DNA of 55,858 bases from Alloprevotella sp. Lung230. Lineage in GTDB: Bacteria; Bacteroidota; Bacteroidia; Bacteroidales; Bacteroidaceae. Under the pieces are notes generated by a model that was not told the DNA's origin, did no database searches, and saw only the letters and a list, made by a program, of their open reading frames with translations. Positions 37,001 to 45,687 of the stretch are shown here, piece by piece (position 1 is the stretch's first letter; each line of letters opens with the position of its first letter). The DNA lies in assembly GCF_014385435.1 (NCBI RefSeq), contig NZ_JACSUD010000017.1, forward strand, positions 1-55,858, written 5' to 3'. The translations under genes were made by a program, and so were the position numbers.

Positions 37001-37304
37001 AGAGTTCGACCCCACAGTTGAGCGCCGTCTGCCCCCCAAAGGCGAGCATAATACCTTGAGGACGTTCCTTTTCGATGACACGTTCAATGAAATATGGGGT
37101 GACGGGGAGAAAGTAAATCTTGTCGGCCACTCCTTCTGAAGTCTGAACTGTGGCGATGTTGGGATTGATGAGAATGGTTTCGATCCCTTCCTCTTTCAAG
37201 GCTTTGAGTGCCTGACTGCCGGAATAGTCGAACTCACCGGCTTCACCAATTTTGAGTGCTCCGGAGCCGAGCAGGAGCACTTTCTTAATGTTGGGGTCAA
37301 TCAT
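34053..37304 (-). CDS. carB: Carbamoyl-phosphate synthase large subunit
   Basis: A 1083-aa enzyme of standard length. The two homologous ATP-grasp halves are visible: the first from KKVLLLGSGALKIGEAGEFD with YPVIIRAAYALGGLGSGF; the second from KRSVVVLGSGAYRIGSSVEF with FPVLVRPSYVLSGAAMNV. The oligomerisation region lies between them and an MGS-like allosteric domain follows (GKNKADMLEAARRLHQHGFR onward). It makes carbamoyl phosphate from bicarbonate, ammonia supplied by CarA and two ATP, for pyrimidine and arginine synthesis. It starts 12 bases after carA. Confidence 0.97.
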   Translation of the reverse strand: MIDPNIKKVLLLGSGALKIGEAGEFDYSGSQALKALKEEGIETILINPNIATVQTSEGVADKIYFLPVTPYFIERVIEKERPQGIMLAFGGQTALNCGVELYRSGALERYNLTVLGTPVQAIMDTEDRELFVKKLDEIGVKTIKSEAVENIEDARRAAKTLGYPVIIRAAYALGGLGSGFCDNEEELNHLAEKAFSFSPQVLVEKSLKGWKEVEYEVVRDRFDNCITVCNMENFDPLGIHTGESIVIAPSQTLTNSEYHKLRELAIRIVRHVGIVGECNVQYAFDPESEDYRVIEVNARLSRSSALASKATGYPLAFVAAKLGLGYGLFDLKNSVTKTTSAFFEPALDYVVCKIPRWDLGKFRGVDRELGSSMKSVGEVMAIGRTFEEAVQKGLRMIGQGMHGFVGNKELKIDDIEASLKAPTDKRIFIIEKAFFAGYTVNQIHELTKIDRWFLDKLLNIYRTNAALKKCGNINVLDSELLRKAKQQGFTDFQVARALGMEKEMEMEKAQLLVREVRKRAGIVPYVKQIDTLAAEYPAQTNYLYLTYNGVAHDIAFENDKRSVVVLGSGAYRIGSSVEFDWCGVQALNTIRREGYRSVMINYNPETVSTDYDMCDRLYFDELTFERVLDILDLELPYGVVVSTGGQIPNNLALRLDEQRVSILGTQAKYIDNAEDREKFSAMLGRIGVDQPAWSALTSMDDINAFIGEVGFPVLVRPSYVLSGAAMNVCHNQEDLERFLTMAANVSKKHPVVVSQFLQHAKEVEMDAVAKDGEIIAYAISEHVEFAGVHSGDATIQFPPQKLYVETARRIKKISKQIAKELNISGPFNIQFLARENDIKVIECNLRASRSFPFVSKVLKINLIELATRIMLGLPVEKPSKSLFDLDYVGIKASQFSFNRLQKADPVLGVDMASTGEVGCLGENANSALLKSLLSVGLRIPKKNILLSTGSGKNKADMLEAARRLHQHGFRLYATAGTNSYLSDNDIPSQRVLWPSEVEALKPGSPEAALPHALDLLHSKEIDMVVNIHKNFSTGELTNGYKIRRAAIDLNIPLLTNARLASAFIYAFTTTRLEDLEIKSWQEF

Positions 37305-37316
37305 AATAGTCGTTGC

Positions 37317-38408
37317 TTATTTGAGGAGGTTTACGAAATCATCGAAAAGAAATTCTGTGTCCACCGGACCACTGCAGGCTTCGGGGTGGAACTGAGCAGA
37401 AAACCAAGGGTGGGTCTTGTGACGGATGCCCTCATTAGAGCCATCGTTCATATTGACGAAATAAGGTTCCCATCCTTCTGCGAGCGTGTCGGTGTTCACG
37501 GCATACCCATGATTTTGAGAAGTGATGAAGCAGCGATTAGTCCCCATCATACGCACTGGTTGGTTGTGAGACCGATGTCCGTATTTAAGTTTGTAGATGG
37601 TTGCTCCGGCCGCTTTGGAAAGCAATTGGTTGCCCATGCAGATGCCCATGCAAGGACGTACCTTGGGATTGGCGAGAAAAGTGCGAATATGTTCCACGGT
37701 CTTGACGCAGGTGTCAGGGTCACCGGGGCCATTGGCTAAGAACAAACCATCGAACTCGAGCGTGTTGAAATCATAGTCCCAAGGTACACGGATGACTTCC
37801 ACACCGCGATTGATTAAGCAACGGATGATGTTGTGCTTGACTCCACAATCGACCAATACCACCTTTTTAGGGGCTGCTTGGCCATGTGTAGGGGAGTAAC
37901 GAATCACTTCTTTACAACTGACCTCTGCTACAAAATTCACACCTTCATATTTGGCTTCCGGTATATTATTCGGCTCATCATCAAAAAGAATCTTGCCCAT
38001 CATCACACCATGCTCACGAAGCACCTTGGTGAGTTGGCGCGTGTCAATTCCTGTGATTCCGGGTACTTTCTCACGTTTGAGCCATTCGGACAAACTTTCT
38101 TTGGCATTCCAATGGGAGTAGTTTTCGCTGTAATCGCTGACGATAATGGCACGAGCATAAATTTTGTCGCTTTCCATAAAGGTGGCAAGTCCATTGTCTT
38201 CCATCGTAAAAGTTGGTACGCCATAATTGCCTACGAGGGGATAGGTGAGTGCCATCAACTGCCCGGCATAGGAGGGGTCGGTGAGACTTTCTGGATAGCC
38301 TGTCATGGCCGTGTTGAAAACGACTTCCCCTGCAATGGGACTTTCGTAGCCGAAGCTGGTGCCGTGAAAACGAGTACCATCGCTGAGTAAGAGAGTTACT
38401 TTTCGCAT
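37317..38408 (-). CDS. carA: Carbamoyl-phosphate synthase small subunit
   Basis: A 363-aa glutaminase subunit. The N-terminal domain starts RKVTLLLSDGTRFHGTSFGY. The class I amidotransferase domain has CMGICMGNQLLSKAAGATIY with the nucleophile Cys, and the catalytic His-x-Glu in FSAQFHPEACSGP. The residue after the nucleophile elbow is Asn where many CarA have His (GHQ). ATG at 38408 (MRKVTLLL) is chosen over 38471, which would overlap purF. It passes ammonia to CarB. Confidence 0.96.
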   Translation of the reverse strand: MRKVTLLLSDGTRFHGTSFGYESPIAGEVVFNTAMTGYPESLTDPSYAGQLMALTYPLVGNYGVPTFTMEDNGLATFMESDKIYARAIIVSDYSENYSHWNAKESLSEWLKREKVPGITGIDTRQLTKVLREHGVMMGKILFDDEPNNIPEAKYEGVNFVAEVSCKEVIRYSPTHGQAAPKKVVLVDCGVKHNIIRCLINRGVEVIRVPWDYDFNTLEFDGLFLANGPGDPDTCVKTVEHIRTFLANPKVRPCMGICMGNQLLSKAAGATIYKLKYGHRSHNQPVRMMGTNRCFITSQNHGYAVNTDTLAEGWEPYFVNMNDGSNEGIRHKTHPWFSAQFHPEACSGPVDTEFLFDDFVNLLK

Positions 38409-38436
38409 GATTGTGATATTGAATGTTCGGAAAGGC

Positions 38437-40329
38437 TTATTGTTGTTCCATATAACGGATGAAGGCATCATTTACGCACTTATTTCCACCCGGAGTGGGG
38501 TAGTGTCCACTGAAGTACCAGTCACCAGATGATGTGGGGCAGGCGCGATGAAGCCCTTCTAAGCTGAGGTAGACCAAATGTATTTCGGTGGTGACACCTT
38601 CCGGACGAAGCAACTCTACCATTTTCTGATTGATTTCATCGACAGAGAAAGGTGCATAAAGTTCTGTGACGTAGTTGACAATCTCTTCTTTCGGTAGATG
38701 TTCTTGTGCCTTGCAGCGACGATAGATATCGTTGAGGAGTGCGCGCGTTCCGCGCTCTTCATGTAAAGCAATGGCAGCACGGAAAGCGATAAACTCGTCC
38801 ATATTGGCCATATCAATACCATAGTAGTCGGGGTAACGTACTTGTGGAGAACTGCTGACAATCACGATGCGCTTAGGATGTAGGCGGTTCATAATGCGAA
38901 GGATGCTTTCGCGTAAGGTCGTGCCACGCACAATGCTATCATCGATAATCACCAGATTGTCTTGCCCTGCTCTCAGACTTCCATAAGTGATGTCATAGAC
39001 ATGAGCCGCAAGATCGTTGCGAGAGTTGCCCTCTGCAATGAATGTGCGCATTTTGATATCTTTCCAAGCCACCTTTTCTGTACGGATGCGATGAGAGAGA
39101 ATTTCTGCAATTCGAGCATTTATCTCTTCTTCTCTTCCTTGATAAGACGTTGTGAGAGCTACGATCTCTTTTGTCTTCTTTTGGTTGAGATAATCGTCAA
39201 ACCCTTGTACCATTCCATAATACGCAGCTTCTGCAGTATTCGGTATGTAGGAAAATACAGTGTCTTCTACCTCGTGATTGATGACTTTCAGAATGTCGGG
39301 CACTAACTGACGCCCCATCTCCTTACGTTCGCGATAAATGTCACAATCAGAACCTCTACTGAAGTACACGCGTTCGAAAGAGCAAGATTGACGCTGTTGA
39401 GGGGGAAGGATTTGTACAACGCGCAATTCGCCCGTATGGCTGGTGATGAGTGCTTCTCCTGGTTGAAGTTCTTTAATCTCATCGCTTTCCAAATCAAAGG
39501 TGGTTTGAAGCACAGGACGCTCACTGGCAACTGCAAAGACTTCGTCATTCTTATACCAGAATGCCGGACGAATACCCCAAGGATCACGCAATGTGAAAGT
39601 TTCCCCACTTCCCGTGATGCCACAAATGCAATACCCTCCCTCCCAAATCGGAGCGGCTTCTCGCAAGATATTAGCGACATCTATATGGGCTTCTATATAT
39701 TGGGTAATATCGCGATCTTGCAGTCCATTTTGCTCTGCTTCTGCAAATCGACGTTCAGCTTCGCGATCAAGACGATGACCAAGTTGCTCAAGTAGCAGAT
39801 AAGTATCGCTTAGCATACGAGGATGTTGGCCTTTGACTGCGATACTATCGAAAATCTCTTGCACATTGGTCATATTGAAATTGGCACAAATACAGAGATT
39901 TTTTGCCCGCCAATTGTTACGGCGTAAGAAAGGATGGACATAGGAAAGGCCACGCTTGCCGGTAGTGGAATATCGGAGGTGGCCCATATAGATTTCTCCC
40001 ACAAAGGGAATGTTCTTGCTGGCGAAATCAACGTCAGCAAGTTCGGTTGGCGAAAAGTTGGTTAACTTATTGTGAACAGCGGAAAAAACTTCTTGAATGG
40101 CTGTATTACCCATCGCACGCTCACGGAAAAAGTATTCCTCACCAGGTTCAGCTCCCAGCTTCAAGGCTGCCAATCCAGCACCCTCCTGACCACGATTGTG
40201 TTGTTTTTCCATCATCAGATAGAGCTTGTTAAGCCCATACATCCATGTTCCGTAGCGTTGTTGGTAGTAAGCCATCGGCTTGAGAAGTCGCACCATTGCG
40301 ATGCCGCATTCGTGTTTCAGCTGTTCCAT
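38437..40329 (-). CDS. purF: Amidophosphoribosyltransferase, long Bacteroidetes type
   Basis: A 630-aa enzyme for the first committed purine step (PRPP plus glutamine). An Ntn-type glutaminase domain begins MEQLKHECGIAMVR with the likely nucleophile Cys8 exposed after a short leader. GHLRYSTTGKRG, CANFNMTNVQEI and SDTYLLLEQLGHRLD follow. The C-terminal PRT domain has the PRPP loop LVIIDDSIVRGTTLRESILR. It is about 130-150 residues longer than E. coli PurF, with insertions and an extra C-terminal part. It heads purF-carA-carB, with gaps of 28 and 12 bases. It could be annotated only as a class II glutamine amidotransferase by some tools. Confidence 0.9.
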   Translation of the reverse strand: MEQLKHECGIAMVRLLKPMAYYQQRYGTWMYGLNKLYLMMEKQHNRGQEGAGLAALKLGAEPGEEYFFRERAMGNTAIQEVFSAVHNKLTNFSPTELADVDFASKNIPFVGEIYMGHLRYSTTGKRGLSYVHPFLRRNNWRAKNLCICANFNMTNVQEIFDSIAVKGQHPRMLSDTYLLLEQLGHRLDREAERRFAEAEQNGLQDRDITQYIEAHIDVANILREAAPIWEGGYCICGITGSGETFTLRDPWGIRPAFWYKNDEVFAVASERPVLQTTFDLESDEIKELQPGEALITSHTGELRVVQILPPQQRQSCSFERVYFSRGSDCDIYRERKEMGRQLVPDILKVINHEVEDTVFSYIPNTAEAAYYGMVQGFDDYLNQKKTKEIVALTTSYQGREEEINARIAEILSHRIRTEKVAWKDIKMRTFIAEGNSRNDLAAHVYDITYGSLRAGQDNLVIIDDSIVRGTTLRESILRIMNRLHPKRIVIVSSSPQVRYPDYYGIDMANMDEFIAFRAAIALHEERGTRALLNDIYRRCKAQEHLPKEEIVNYVTELYAPFSVDEINQKMVELLRPEGVTTEIHLVYLSLEGLHRACPTSSGDWYFSGHYPTPGGNKCVNDAFIRYMEQQ

Positions 40330-40355
40330 TATGAGGTCGGTTGAGATTGATAGTG

Positions 40356-40363
40356 CAAAAGTA
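40356..40363 (-). promoter_or_regulatory. -7 element of purF-carA-carB
   Basis: Plus-strand CAAAAGTA reads TACTTTTG on the minus strand, 26 bases before the purF start. No good -33 TTG is seen at the expected distance. Confidence 0.6.
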
Positions 40364-40417
40364 GTAATTATTTTTGACTTTAGAGGTATCTTGCTACCTT
40401 AGAAATGTCCCCCTCTA

Positions 40418-40481
40418 TCAAAAAACGTAATCCCCTCCGAAACGGCATTTAGTTCAATGAGAAATGCTCGTTTCTGAGGGG
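40418..40481 (-). terminator. Terminator of the YecH-like gene
   Basis: An extended stem CCCCTC-GAAACG-CATTT with AAATG-CGTTTC-GAGGGG (small internal mismatches; 40432-40481) is followed on the minus strand by ATTACG and six T (40420-40425). It lies six bases after the stop codon. Confidence 0.88.
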
Positions 40482-40486
40482 AAATG

Positions 40487-40723
40487 TTAATGATGATGTC
40501 CACAACGATTGGCACTATTCACGGTGTATCCCGTCGTGGTTTCTAAAAACTTACCTTTGTTTTTGAGGAAATCAATAATCGCTTGCGGAGACATTCCCTC
40601 AGCGCTGCACGTGTGGAAGGTGGCATCTTCTCCAAATTTCTGTGTGATGGCTTCCAAGAGTGTGGCATCGGTATAATTGTTGCCTTCCATCATATCCAAA
40701 ATTGCATGTGCGTGAAAATCCAT
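40487..40723 (-). CDS. YecH-family putative metal-binding protein
   Basis: A 78-aa protein resembling DUF2492/YecH: MDFHAHAILDMMEGNNYTDA at the start, FHTCSAEGMSPQAIIDFL in the middle and the C-terminal metal-ligand-rich ANRCGHHH. Family members are called metal-binding on the basis of these His and Cys residues; the function is unknown. It is a single gene with its own strong terminator, upstream of purF. Confidence 0.82.
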   Translation of the reverse strand: MDFHAHAILDMMEGNNYTDATLLEAITQKFGEDATFHTCSAEGMSPQAIIDFLKNKGKFLETTTGYTVNSANRCGHHH

Positions 40724-40801
40724 ATTTCGAAATTAAATGTTGAGACAATGAACTAATGTGATAACGTAGTTCCTTAATGATAAAATTCTATGTTTTTGTG
40801 T

Positions 40802-41437
40802 TTAAAAGCAAAGACGCCATGGAATGGACAAGAAGATAAGCGTCAGCAAATAAATCGTTGTGATGTTGTTTTGCAGAGGAGGGTAGTAGTGGTGTTGGTA
40901 GGAATTGCAAAAAACTACCCGATAGCAACGATAAGCTAAACCGCCAAGCAATATACCCAACAAAAGGCCGACCAGTAAATCACCAAAGTAGTGTACACCT
41001 AAGTAGATACGAGTCCAACAATTGAGTAATACCCAAGAAGAGAGAGAGAGAGAAGTTCGGCGATTTTGGAAAAGCAAAGATAAAGCGGTCGCTAATGTGG
41101 CTGTGTTGGCAGCATGAGAAGAAAAGAAACCATAGAGTCCACCGCGATACCCATTTACGATATCAACCCATTGGGCTATCTGTGGATTGTGAGTGGGACG
41201 CCATCTCGCAATCCAAGGTTTGAAAATGGAGGAGGCCACTTGATCGGCAATCACTACGGAGAGCAGTAATAGAGCAAGTAAGAAGAAAAAGTGACGCAAA
41301 TCATGTTCGCGAAACAAAGTGTAGAGGATGATAAGGAATAGTGGAATCCAAACCCAAGTTTGGGTGGCGTTCCAAGCTACTCCATCCATATAAAGTGAAT
41401 GACTCCCATTGAAGAATAGAGTGATGTACTGATCCAT
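40802..41437 (-). CDS. PAP2-family membrane phosphatase
   Basis: A 211-aa integral membrane protein with about five or six helices. The three phosphatase motifs are present: KPWIARWRP, GFFSSHAANT (SH motif) and RIYLGVHYFGD (R-x5-H-x3-D). Likely substrates are lipid phosphates such as undecaprenyl pyrophosphate or phosphatidylglycerol phosphate; which one is unknown. An (AG)7 dinucleotide tract at about 41039-41052 lies inside the coding region. It follows atpG with an 83-base gap on the same strand. Confidence 0.88.
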   Translation of the reverse strand: MDQYITLFFNGSHSLYMDGVAWNATQTWVWIPLFLIILYTLFREHDLRHFFFLLALLLLSVVIADQVASSIFKPWIARWRPTHNPQIAQWVDIVNGYRGGLYGFFSSHAANTATLATALSLLFQNRRTSLSLSSWVLLNCWTRIYLGVHYFGDLLVGLLLGILLGGLAYRCYRVVFCNSYQHHYYPPLQNNITTIYLLTLIFLSIPWRLCF

Positions 41438-41520
41438 AACGGCAGAAGAACAACGGCAAACAAGGTGAGAGGTGCGTTGGAATGTCTACAACTTCTCTTC
41501 TACAAGACCTCTTCTGCTGA

Positions 41521-42384
41521 TTATTGCATCGACCCACCAACAATGTCGAGAAGTTCTGCGGTAATAGCTTGTTGGCGTGTCTTATTATATTGTAAAGTCA
41601 AATCGCGCAGTAAATCATCTGCATTGTCTGTGGCCACCTGCATCGCAATGACGCGTGCTGCATGTTCCGAAGCCAAACTATCAAGCATTGCCGAAAACAA
41701 CTTGAGATGCAAAGCTTGAGGAATGAGTTTCTCTATGAGTACACACGGTGAAGGCTCTATAATGAAGTTGGTTGTGCTTGCTGTTGAGGATGAACCGGCG
41801 AAACTGATGGGCAAAAATTGCTCCGTAACGAGTACTTGAGTCCCCGCACTTTTGAAATGGTGGTAAATCATCTCCACTCGATCTATTTCCCTCTTTAGAA
41901 ACAATTCCATAATTTCAGAGGCAAACTCTGTGATTGGAGCATATTGAGGATGGTCTAAAAGATGCGAGCGGTCCGTGCCGACAGGAAATCCCATTTTCTG
42001 AACCGCTTCTGTAATCTTTCGTCCAATAGGATAGAGATACTTAATTTCTACACCTTGTGAACGATAATCTTCAATCGTATGACGCAGTTGCTTAATAACA
42101 TTTCCATTGAACCCACCACACAGACTGCTATTGGAGGAGAAAACAATCAGAGCCACTCTCTGTATAGGACGACACAGTGCATAAGGAGAAGAAATATCCC
42201 CCTCAAGAGTCCCTACAAAAGTAGACATCATTTCGTTGACTTTACTTTCGTAAGGGCGCATTTGCTCAATGGCTTGCTGAGCATGATGGAGCTTAGAACT
42301 GGCCACCATTTTCATAGCACTGGTAATCTTGCGTGTGCTATTGACAGAGGCTATTCGAGTTTTAACTTCTTTGAGTGAGGCCAT
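41521..42384 (-). CDS. atpG: ATP synthase F1 gamma subunit
   Basis: A 287-aa rotor subunit. The N-terminal helix MASLKEVKTRIASVNSTRKI and the C-terminal helix with ARVIAMQVATDNADDLLRDL and YNKTRQQAITAELLDIVGG are the conserved coiled-coil that turns inside the alpha/beta ring. Length is normal. It is last in the operon and set apart from atpA by 265 bases holding two hairpins, whereas other gaps in the operon are 60 bases or less. Confidence 0.96.
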   Translation of the reverse strand: MASLKEVKTRIASVNSTRKITSAMKMVASSKLHHAQQAIEQMRPYESKVNEMMSTFVGTLEGDISSPYALCRPIQRVALIVFSSNSSLCGGFNGNVIKQLRHTIEDYRSQGVEIKYLYPIGRKITEAVQKMGFPVGTDRSHLLDHPQYAPITEFASEIMELFLKREIDRVEMIYHHFKSAGTQVLVTEQFLPISFAGSSSTASTTNFIIEPSPCVLIEKLIPQALHLKLFSAMLDSLASEHAARVIAMQVATDNADDLLRDLTLQYNKTRQQAITAELLDIVGGSMQ

Positions 42385-42440
42385 AGTTATTTAGCATAAG
42401 TAGATGTTCTGAATCAATTGATACTATATTTGTTTCTATT

Positions 42441-42514
42441 TTCCGTCAGTTCGTCTTTGCGAAGAAGTAGTGTAGCGGGCTACACGACTGATGAAGAAAG
42501 GCGAACTGACGGAA
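42441..42514. repeat. Long inverted repeat between atpA and atpG
   Basis: TTCCGTCAGTTCG (42441-42453) pairs perfectly with 42502-42514 and continues as a T-G wobble and CTTT/AAAG, about 18 bp in all. An inner hairpin GTGTAG-cggg-CTACAC caps it. There is no T tract on the minus strand. Confidence 0.85.
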
Positions 42515-42594
42515 AAGGGAGACAAAGATAGTGTCAAAGTAGAGAACAGTCTACAATTAAGATAGCTACATTTAATTTTGGGCACCTACTTATC

Positions 42595-42627
42595 CATTGC
42601 AAGACCTTCAAAGAGGTTCTTGCAATG
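42595..42627. repeat. Second inverted repeat between atpA and atpG
   Basis: CATTGCAAGACC pairs with GGTTCTTGCAATG through one bulged T around an 8-nt loop. It lies 23 bases after the atpA stop. Confidence 0.8.
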
Positions 42628-42649
42628 AATGGTTGGAGGATTGGCAAAA

Positions 42650-44233
42650 TTATTTGTATTGACTCACGAGCTCTGCTGCTACCTTCTTGAGTAACTGCTC
42701 GACCTCGTCTGTAAGTTTCCCTTCTGTAAGAGGGCGCAACACATTGTCGACATATGTGGCCCGTAGAACATTGAGAAATTGTTCTTGAAATTCTCTGACC
42801 TTTTCGAGAGGAACATCTGCCAATAGTCCTTTTGTTCCACAATAGAGGATTGCAACTTGCTCTCCTACGGGCATCGGGCTATACTGTGCTTGAATGAGCA
42901 ATTGATTGTTTTTGCGTCCACGGTCGATTGTCATGGAAGTGACGGCATCCATATCGCTGGAGAATTTAGCAAAAGCCTCCAACTCACGATATTGGGCTTG
43001 ATCGATTTTGAGTGTACCCGCCACTTTCTTCATGGATTTAATTTGTGCAGAACCACCTACACGAGACACCGAGATACCCACATCAATAGCAGGACGAAAT
43101 CCTTGGTTGAAGAGATTCGTATCCAAATAAATTTGACCATCAGTAATTGAAATGACATTGGTCGGAATGTAAGCAGATACGTCTCCCGCTTGCGTTTCAA
43201 TGATAGGAAGTGCGGTAAGCGAACCTCCTCCTTTCACTTGTCCTTTGAGAGATTCCGGCAAGTCATTCATTTGTTCGGCCACCTCTTGCTGGTTGTTGAT
43301 TTTTGCAGCACGCTCCAAGAGGCGGGAATGTAGATAGAAAACATCACCAGGATAGGCCTCGCGCCCAGAAGGGCGACGCAAGATGAGCGATACTTCACGA
43401 TAGGCTACTGCTTGTTTGGAGAGATCGTCATAAACGACCAAGGCGTGCTTACCACGATCGCGAAAGAACTCACCAATTGCAGCTCCAGCCATTGGTGCAT
43501 AGTACTGAAGAGCAGCACTTTCAGAGGCGGTAGCTGAAACGATAATGGTGTAGTCCATTGCTCCTTTCTCCTTGAGCGTATTGACTATGTTAGCCACGGT
43601 AGAGGCCTTTTGTCCAATTGCGACATAGATGCAGTACACAGGATCACCAGCTTCGTAACATTGACGTTGGTTGATAATCGTGTCAATGGCAATGGCTGTT
43701 TTCCCCGTTTGGCGGTCGCCAATGATTAATTCGCGCTGTCCACGCCCAATGGGAATCATGGAGTCTACGCTTTTAAGACCTGTTGCCAACGATTGGGTAA
43801 CGGGCTGTCGATAAATTACACCGGGAGCTTTACGGTCGAGAGGCATTAGAAATTTATCACCCGTAATTTCCCCAGCCCCATCTAAGGGCTGTCCAAGTGG
43901 GTTGATGACACGTCCCAACATGTCTTCGTTGACCATAATAGATGCTACGCGACCTGTACGCTTGACACTCTGTCCTTCTTTAATGCCTTCGGAAGAGCCC
44001 AGAAGCACAGCGCCAACATTATCCTCTTCGAGGTTCATGGCAACGGCCATTATACCATTTTCGAATTCGAGCAGCTCATTTTCGGTCACTTGGGTTAGAC
44101 CATAGATGCGTGCCACACCATCACCGACAGAGAGGACGACACCTACTTCTTCAAATTTCACGTCGGTCGCTAAATCTTTCAGTTGCTGTAACAGCACTTC
44201 TGAAATTTCGCCAGGCTTGATATTATTAGGCAT
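42650..44233 (-). CDS. atpA: ATP synthase F1 alpha subunit
   Basis: A 527-aa regulatory nucleotide-binding subunit. Walker A is [40 protein letters not shown] includes Walker [20 protein letters not shown] and [20 protein letters not shown] follow. Length is slightly above E. coli (513 aa). It lies 26 bases after atpH. Confidence 0.98.
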   Translation of the reverse strand: MPNNIKPGEISEVLLQQLKDLATDVKFEEVGVVLSVGDGVARIYGLTQVTENELLEFENGIMAVAMNLEEDNVGAVLLGSSEGIKEGQSVKRTGRVASIMVNEDMLGRVINPLGQPLDGAGEITGDKFLMPLDRKAPGVIYRQPVTQSLATGLKSVDSMIPIGRGQRELIIGDRQTGKTAIAIDTIINQRQCYEAGDPVYCIYVAIGQKASTVANIVNTLKEKGAMDYTIIVSATASESAALQYYAPMAGAAIGEFFRDRGKHALVVYDDLSKQAVAYREVSLILRRPSGREAYPGDVFYLHSRLLERAAKINNQQEVAEQMNDLPESLKGQVKGGGSLTALPIIETQAGDVSAYIPTNVISITDGQIYLDTNLFNQGFRPAIDVGISVSRVGGSAQIKSMKKVAGTLKIDQAQYRELEAFAKFSSDMDAVTSMTIDRGRKNNQLLIQAQYSPMPVGEQVAILYCGTKGLLADVPLEKVREFQEQFLNVLRATYVDNVLRPLTEGKLTDEVEQLLKKVAAELVSQYK

Positions 44234-44259
44234 AATTGTTTCTTACTTTGTTGGAGGGG

Positions 44260-44805
44260 TTACTTCAATTTACGGCGTAGGTGCTCAAACTGTCCACGCA
44301 AACTTGCATCCATACGATAGTCTTTGTATTCGAGAATAAATCCAGCTTGTAAAGCAGGATTTATTTTTACGTTGATGTGCACATCGCTATTTGTACGTTT
44401 TGTCAGCAATGTTTGCATACGTCGTTGAATGTCCGAAGAAATAGGGGAGGCCACTGTTAAATGAGCACTAATCATATGATTCTTCATTTCATAACGATGT
44501 TGAAACGCGGTAGCTATGAAATGAAATAAATCTGCACGTTTTTTGTTGACCACCAATTCGATAAAACGGGCGGTACTTTGCGAAACGCGATGTGCTCCTT
44601 TGGCTGTAGCAGCTGCACAAAGGAGGTCTATTTTCTGTGGTTCAGAGAGGACAGGACTGTTAAGTATGGATTTCATTTGATGCGCTCCTCGAAAGTTCTG
44701 ATCAAGCTGTTGCATCTCTGCGTATACTTGTGTCTCCTCCTGATTGTCTGAAGCAAATCGGAGTAGCGCTTTGGCATATCTTGATGCTACGATACCTATA
44801 TCCAT
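44260..44805 (-). CDS. atpH: ATP synthase F1 delta subunit
   Basis: A 181-aa subunit linking F1 to the peripheral stalk (OSCP homologue). MDIGIVASRYAKALLRFASD is the typical N-terminus and the C-terminal part (INPALQAGFILEYKDYRMDA, then SLRGQFEHLRRKLK) is the family signature. Placed between atpF and atpA as usual. Confidence 0.95.
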   Translation of the reverse strand: MDIGIVASRYAKALLRFASDNQEETQVYAEMQQLDQNFRGAHQMKSILNSPVLSEPQKIDLLCAAATAKGAHRVSQSTARFIELVVNKKRADLFHFIATAFQHRYEMKNHMISAHLTVASPISSDIQRRMQTLLTKRTNSDVHINVKINPALQAGFILEYKDYRMDASLRGQFEHLRRKLK

Positions 44806-44835
44806 TGTGCCTATTTACAGGGGTGATACTATTTT

Positions 44836-45348
44836 CTACTTCTTTTCTACATCGTCAAGAATGCCATTGATGAAAGATTCTTGTGCATTGTCTTTTTCAA
44901 TTTTCTGACGTACAATCTTCTCGGCAATCTGAATCGACAAATCGGCGACTTGTGAGCGTATATCTTGCAAGGCATTTGCCTTTTCCACTTGAATTTGAGC
45001 TTTTGCTTCTTCAAGGATTTTAGCACCTTCTGTTTCAGCCTTTGATTTCGCTTCCTTGACAATTGCTTCACGAGTTGCCACAGCCTCCTTCAAAATCTCT
45101 GCTTGTTTCTCGCGAGCTTCTCGGAGGACTCTTTCGCTCTCCGACTGTATACCGGCTAATTTTTCATTGGCTACTCGAGCATTCTTTAAGCTTTCATCAA
45201 TAAAATTCTTTCGCTGCTCGACCATATTTGTAATAGCCGGAAAACCGAATTTAGAGAGGATGATGAGAACAATAATGAAAGCCACGAGCATCCAAAATAA
45301 TAGCCCGAAGTCGGGAGTGAGAATTGAAGGCAAGTTCAATGACTCCAT
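44836..45348 (-). CDS. atpF: ATP synthase Fo b subunit
   Basis: A 170-aa peripheral-stalk subunit. One N-terminal membrane helix (GLLFWMLVAFIIVLIILSKF) is followed by a long charged coiled coil (ERVLREAREKQAEILKEAVA, AKSKAETEGAKILEEAKAQI). It anchors F1 to the membrane through AtpB and AtpH. A 33-base gap separates it from atpE. Confidence 0.96.
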   Translation of the reverse strand: MESLNLPSILTPDFGLLFWMLVAFIIVLIILSKFGFPAITNMVEQRKNFIDESLKNARVANEKLAGIQSESERVLREAREKQAEILKEAVATREAIVKEAKSKAETEGAKILEEAKAQIQVEKANALQDIRSQVADLSIQIAEKIVRQKIEKDNAQESFINGILDDVEKK

Positions 45349-45381
45349 ATTTGGATGTTTGTGAGTTGAGTCGTATTAGGC

Positions 45382-45627
45382 TTATTTGATGAGGAAGGCA
45401 CAAGCAGCTACAGCAAAGAGGGCAACACCTTCTACCAAAGCTGCTACGATAATCATGTTGGTCATAATTTTGTTGGAGGCTTCTGGTTGACGTGCAATTG
45501 CGTCCATTGCAGAACTACCAATTTTGCCAATGCCAAGACCAGCGCCAATTGTTGCAAGACCAGCACCAAGTGCCATTCCGAGCTGAGCAAAGCCAGTAGA
45601 AGTAGCTTCTAAAAGAGGTAACATCAT
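45382..45627 (-). CDS. atpE: ATP synthase Fo c subunit
   Basis: An 81-aa two-helix proteolipid. Helix 1 has the glycine-rich LGMALGAGLATIGAGLGIGK, the polar loop has ARQPEASNK, and helix 2 has IIVAALVEGVALFAVAACAF with the ion-carrying Glu. The lack of the Gln in helix 1 and of Ser/Thr after the Glu points to protons rather than sodium. Forms the rotor ring. Confidence 0.96.
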   Translation of the reverse strand: MMLPLLEATSTGFAQLGMALGAGLATIGAGLGIGKIGSSAMDAIARQPEASNKIMTNMIIVAALVEGVALFAVAACAFLIK

Positions 45628-45687
45628 AGTTGTAAGTGTTTGATTGATTGTTATTTTGATTTATTGTTTTGCAAAATTGTTTGTTCT

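Noticed and set aside
34221-37139. A 972-codon open frame on the plus strand opposite carB
   Set aside because: It is the antisense shadow of carB, produced by codon bias; it has no domains, promoter or terminator.
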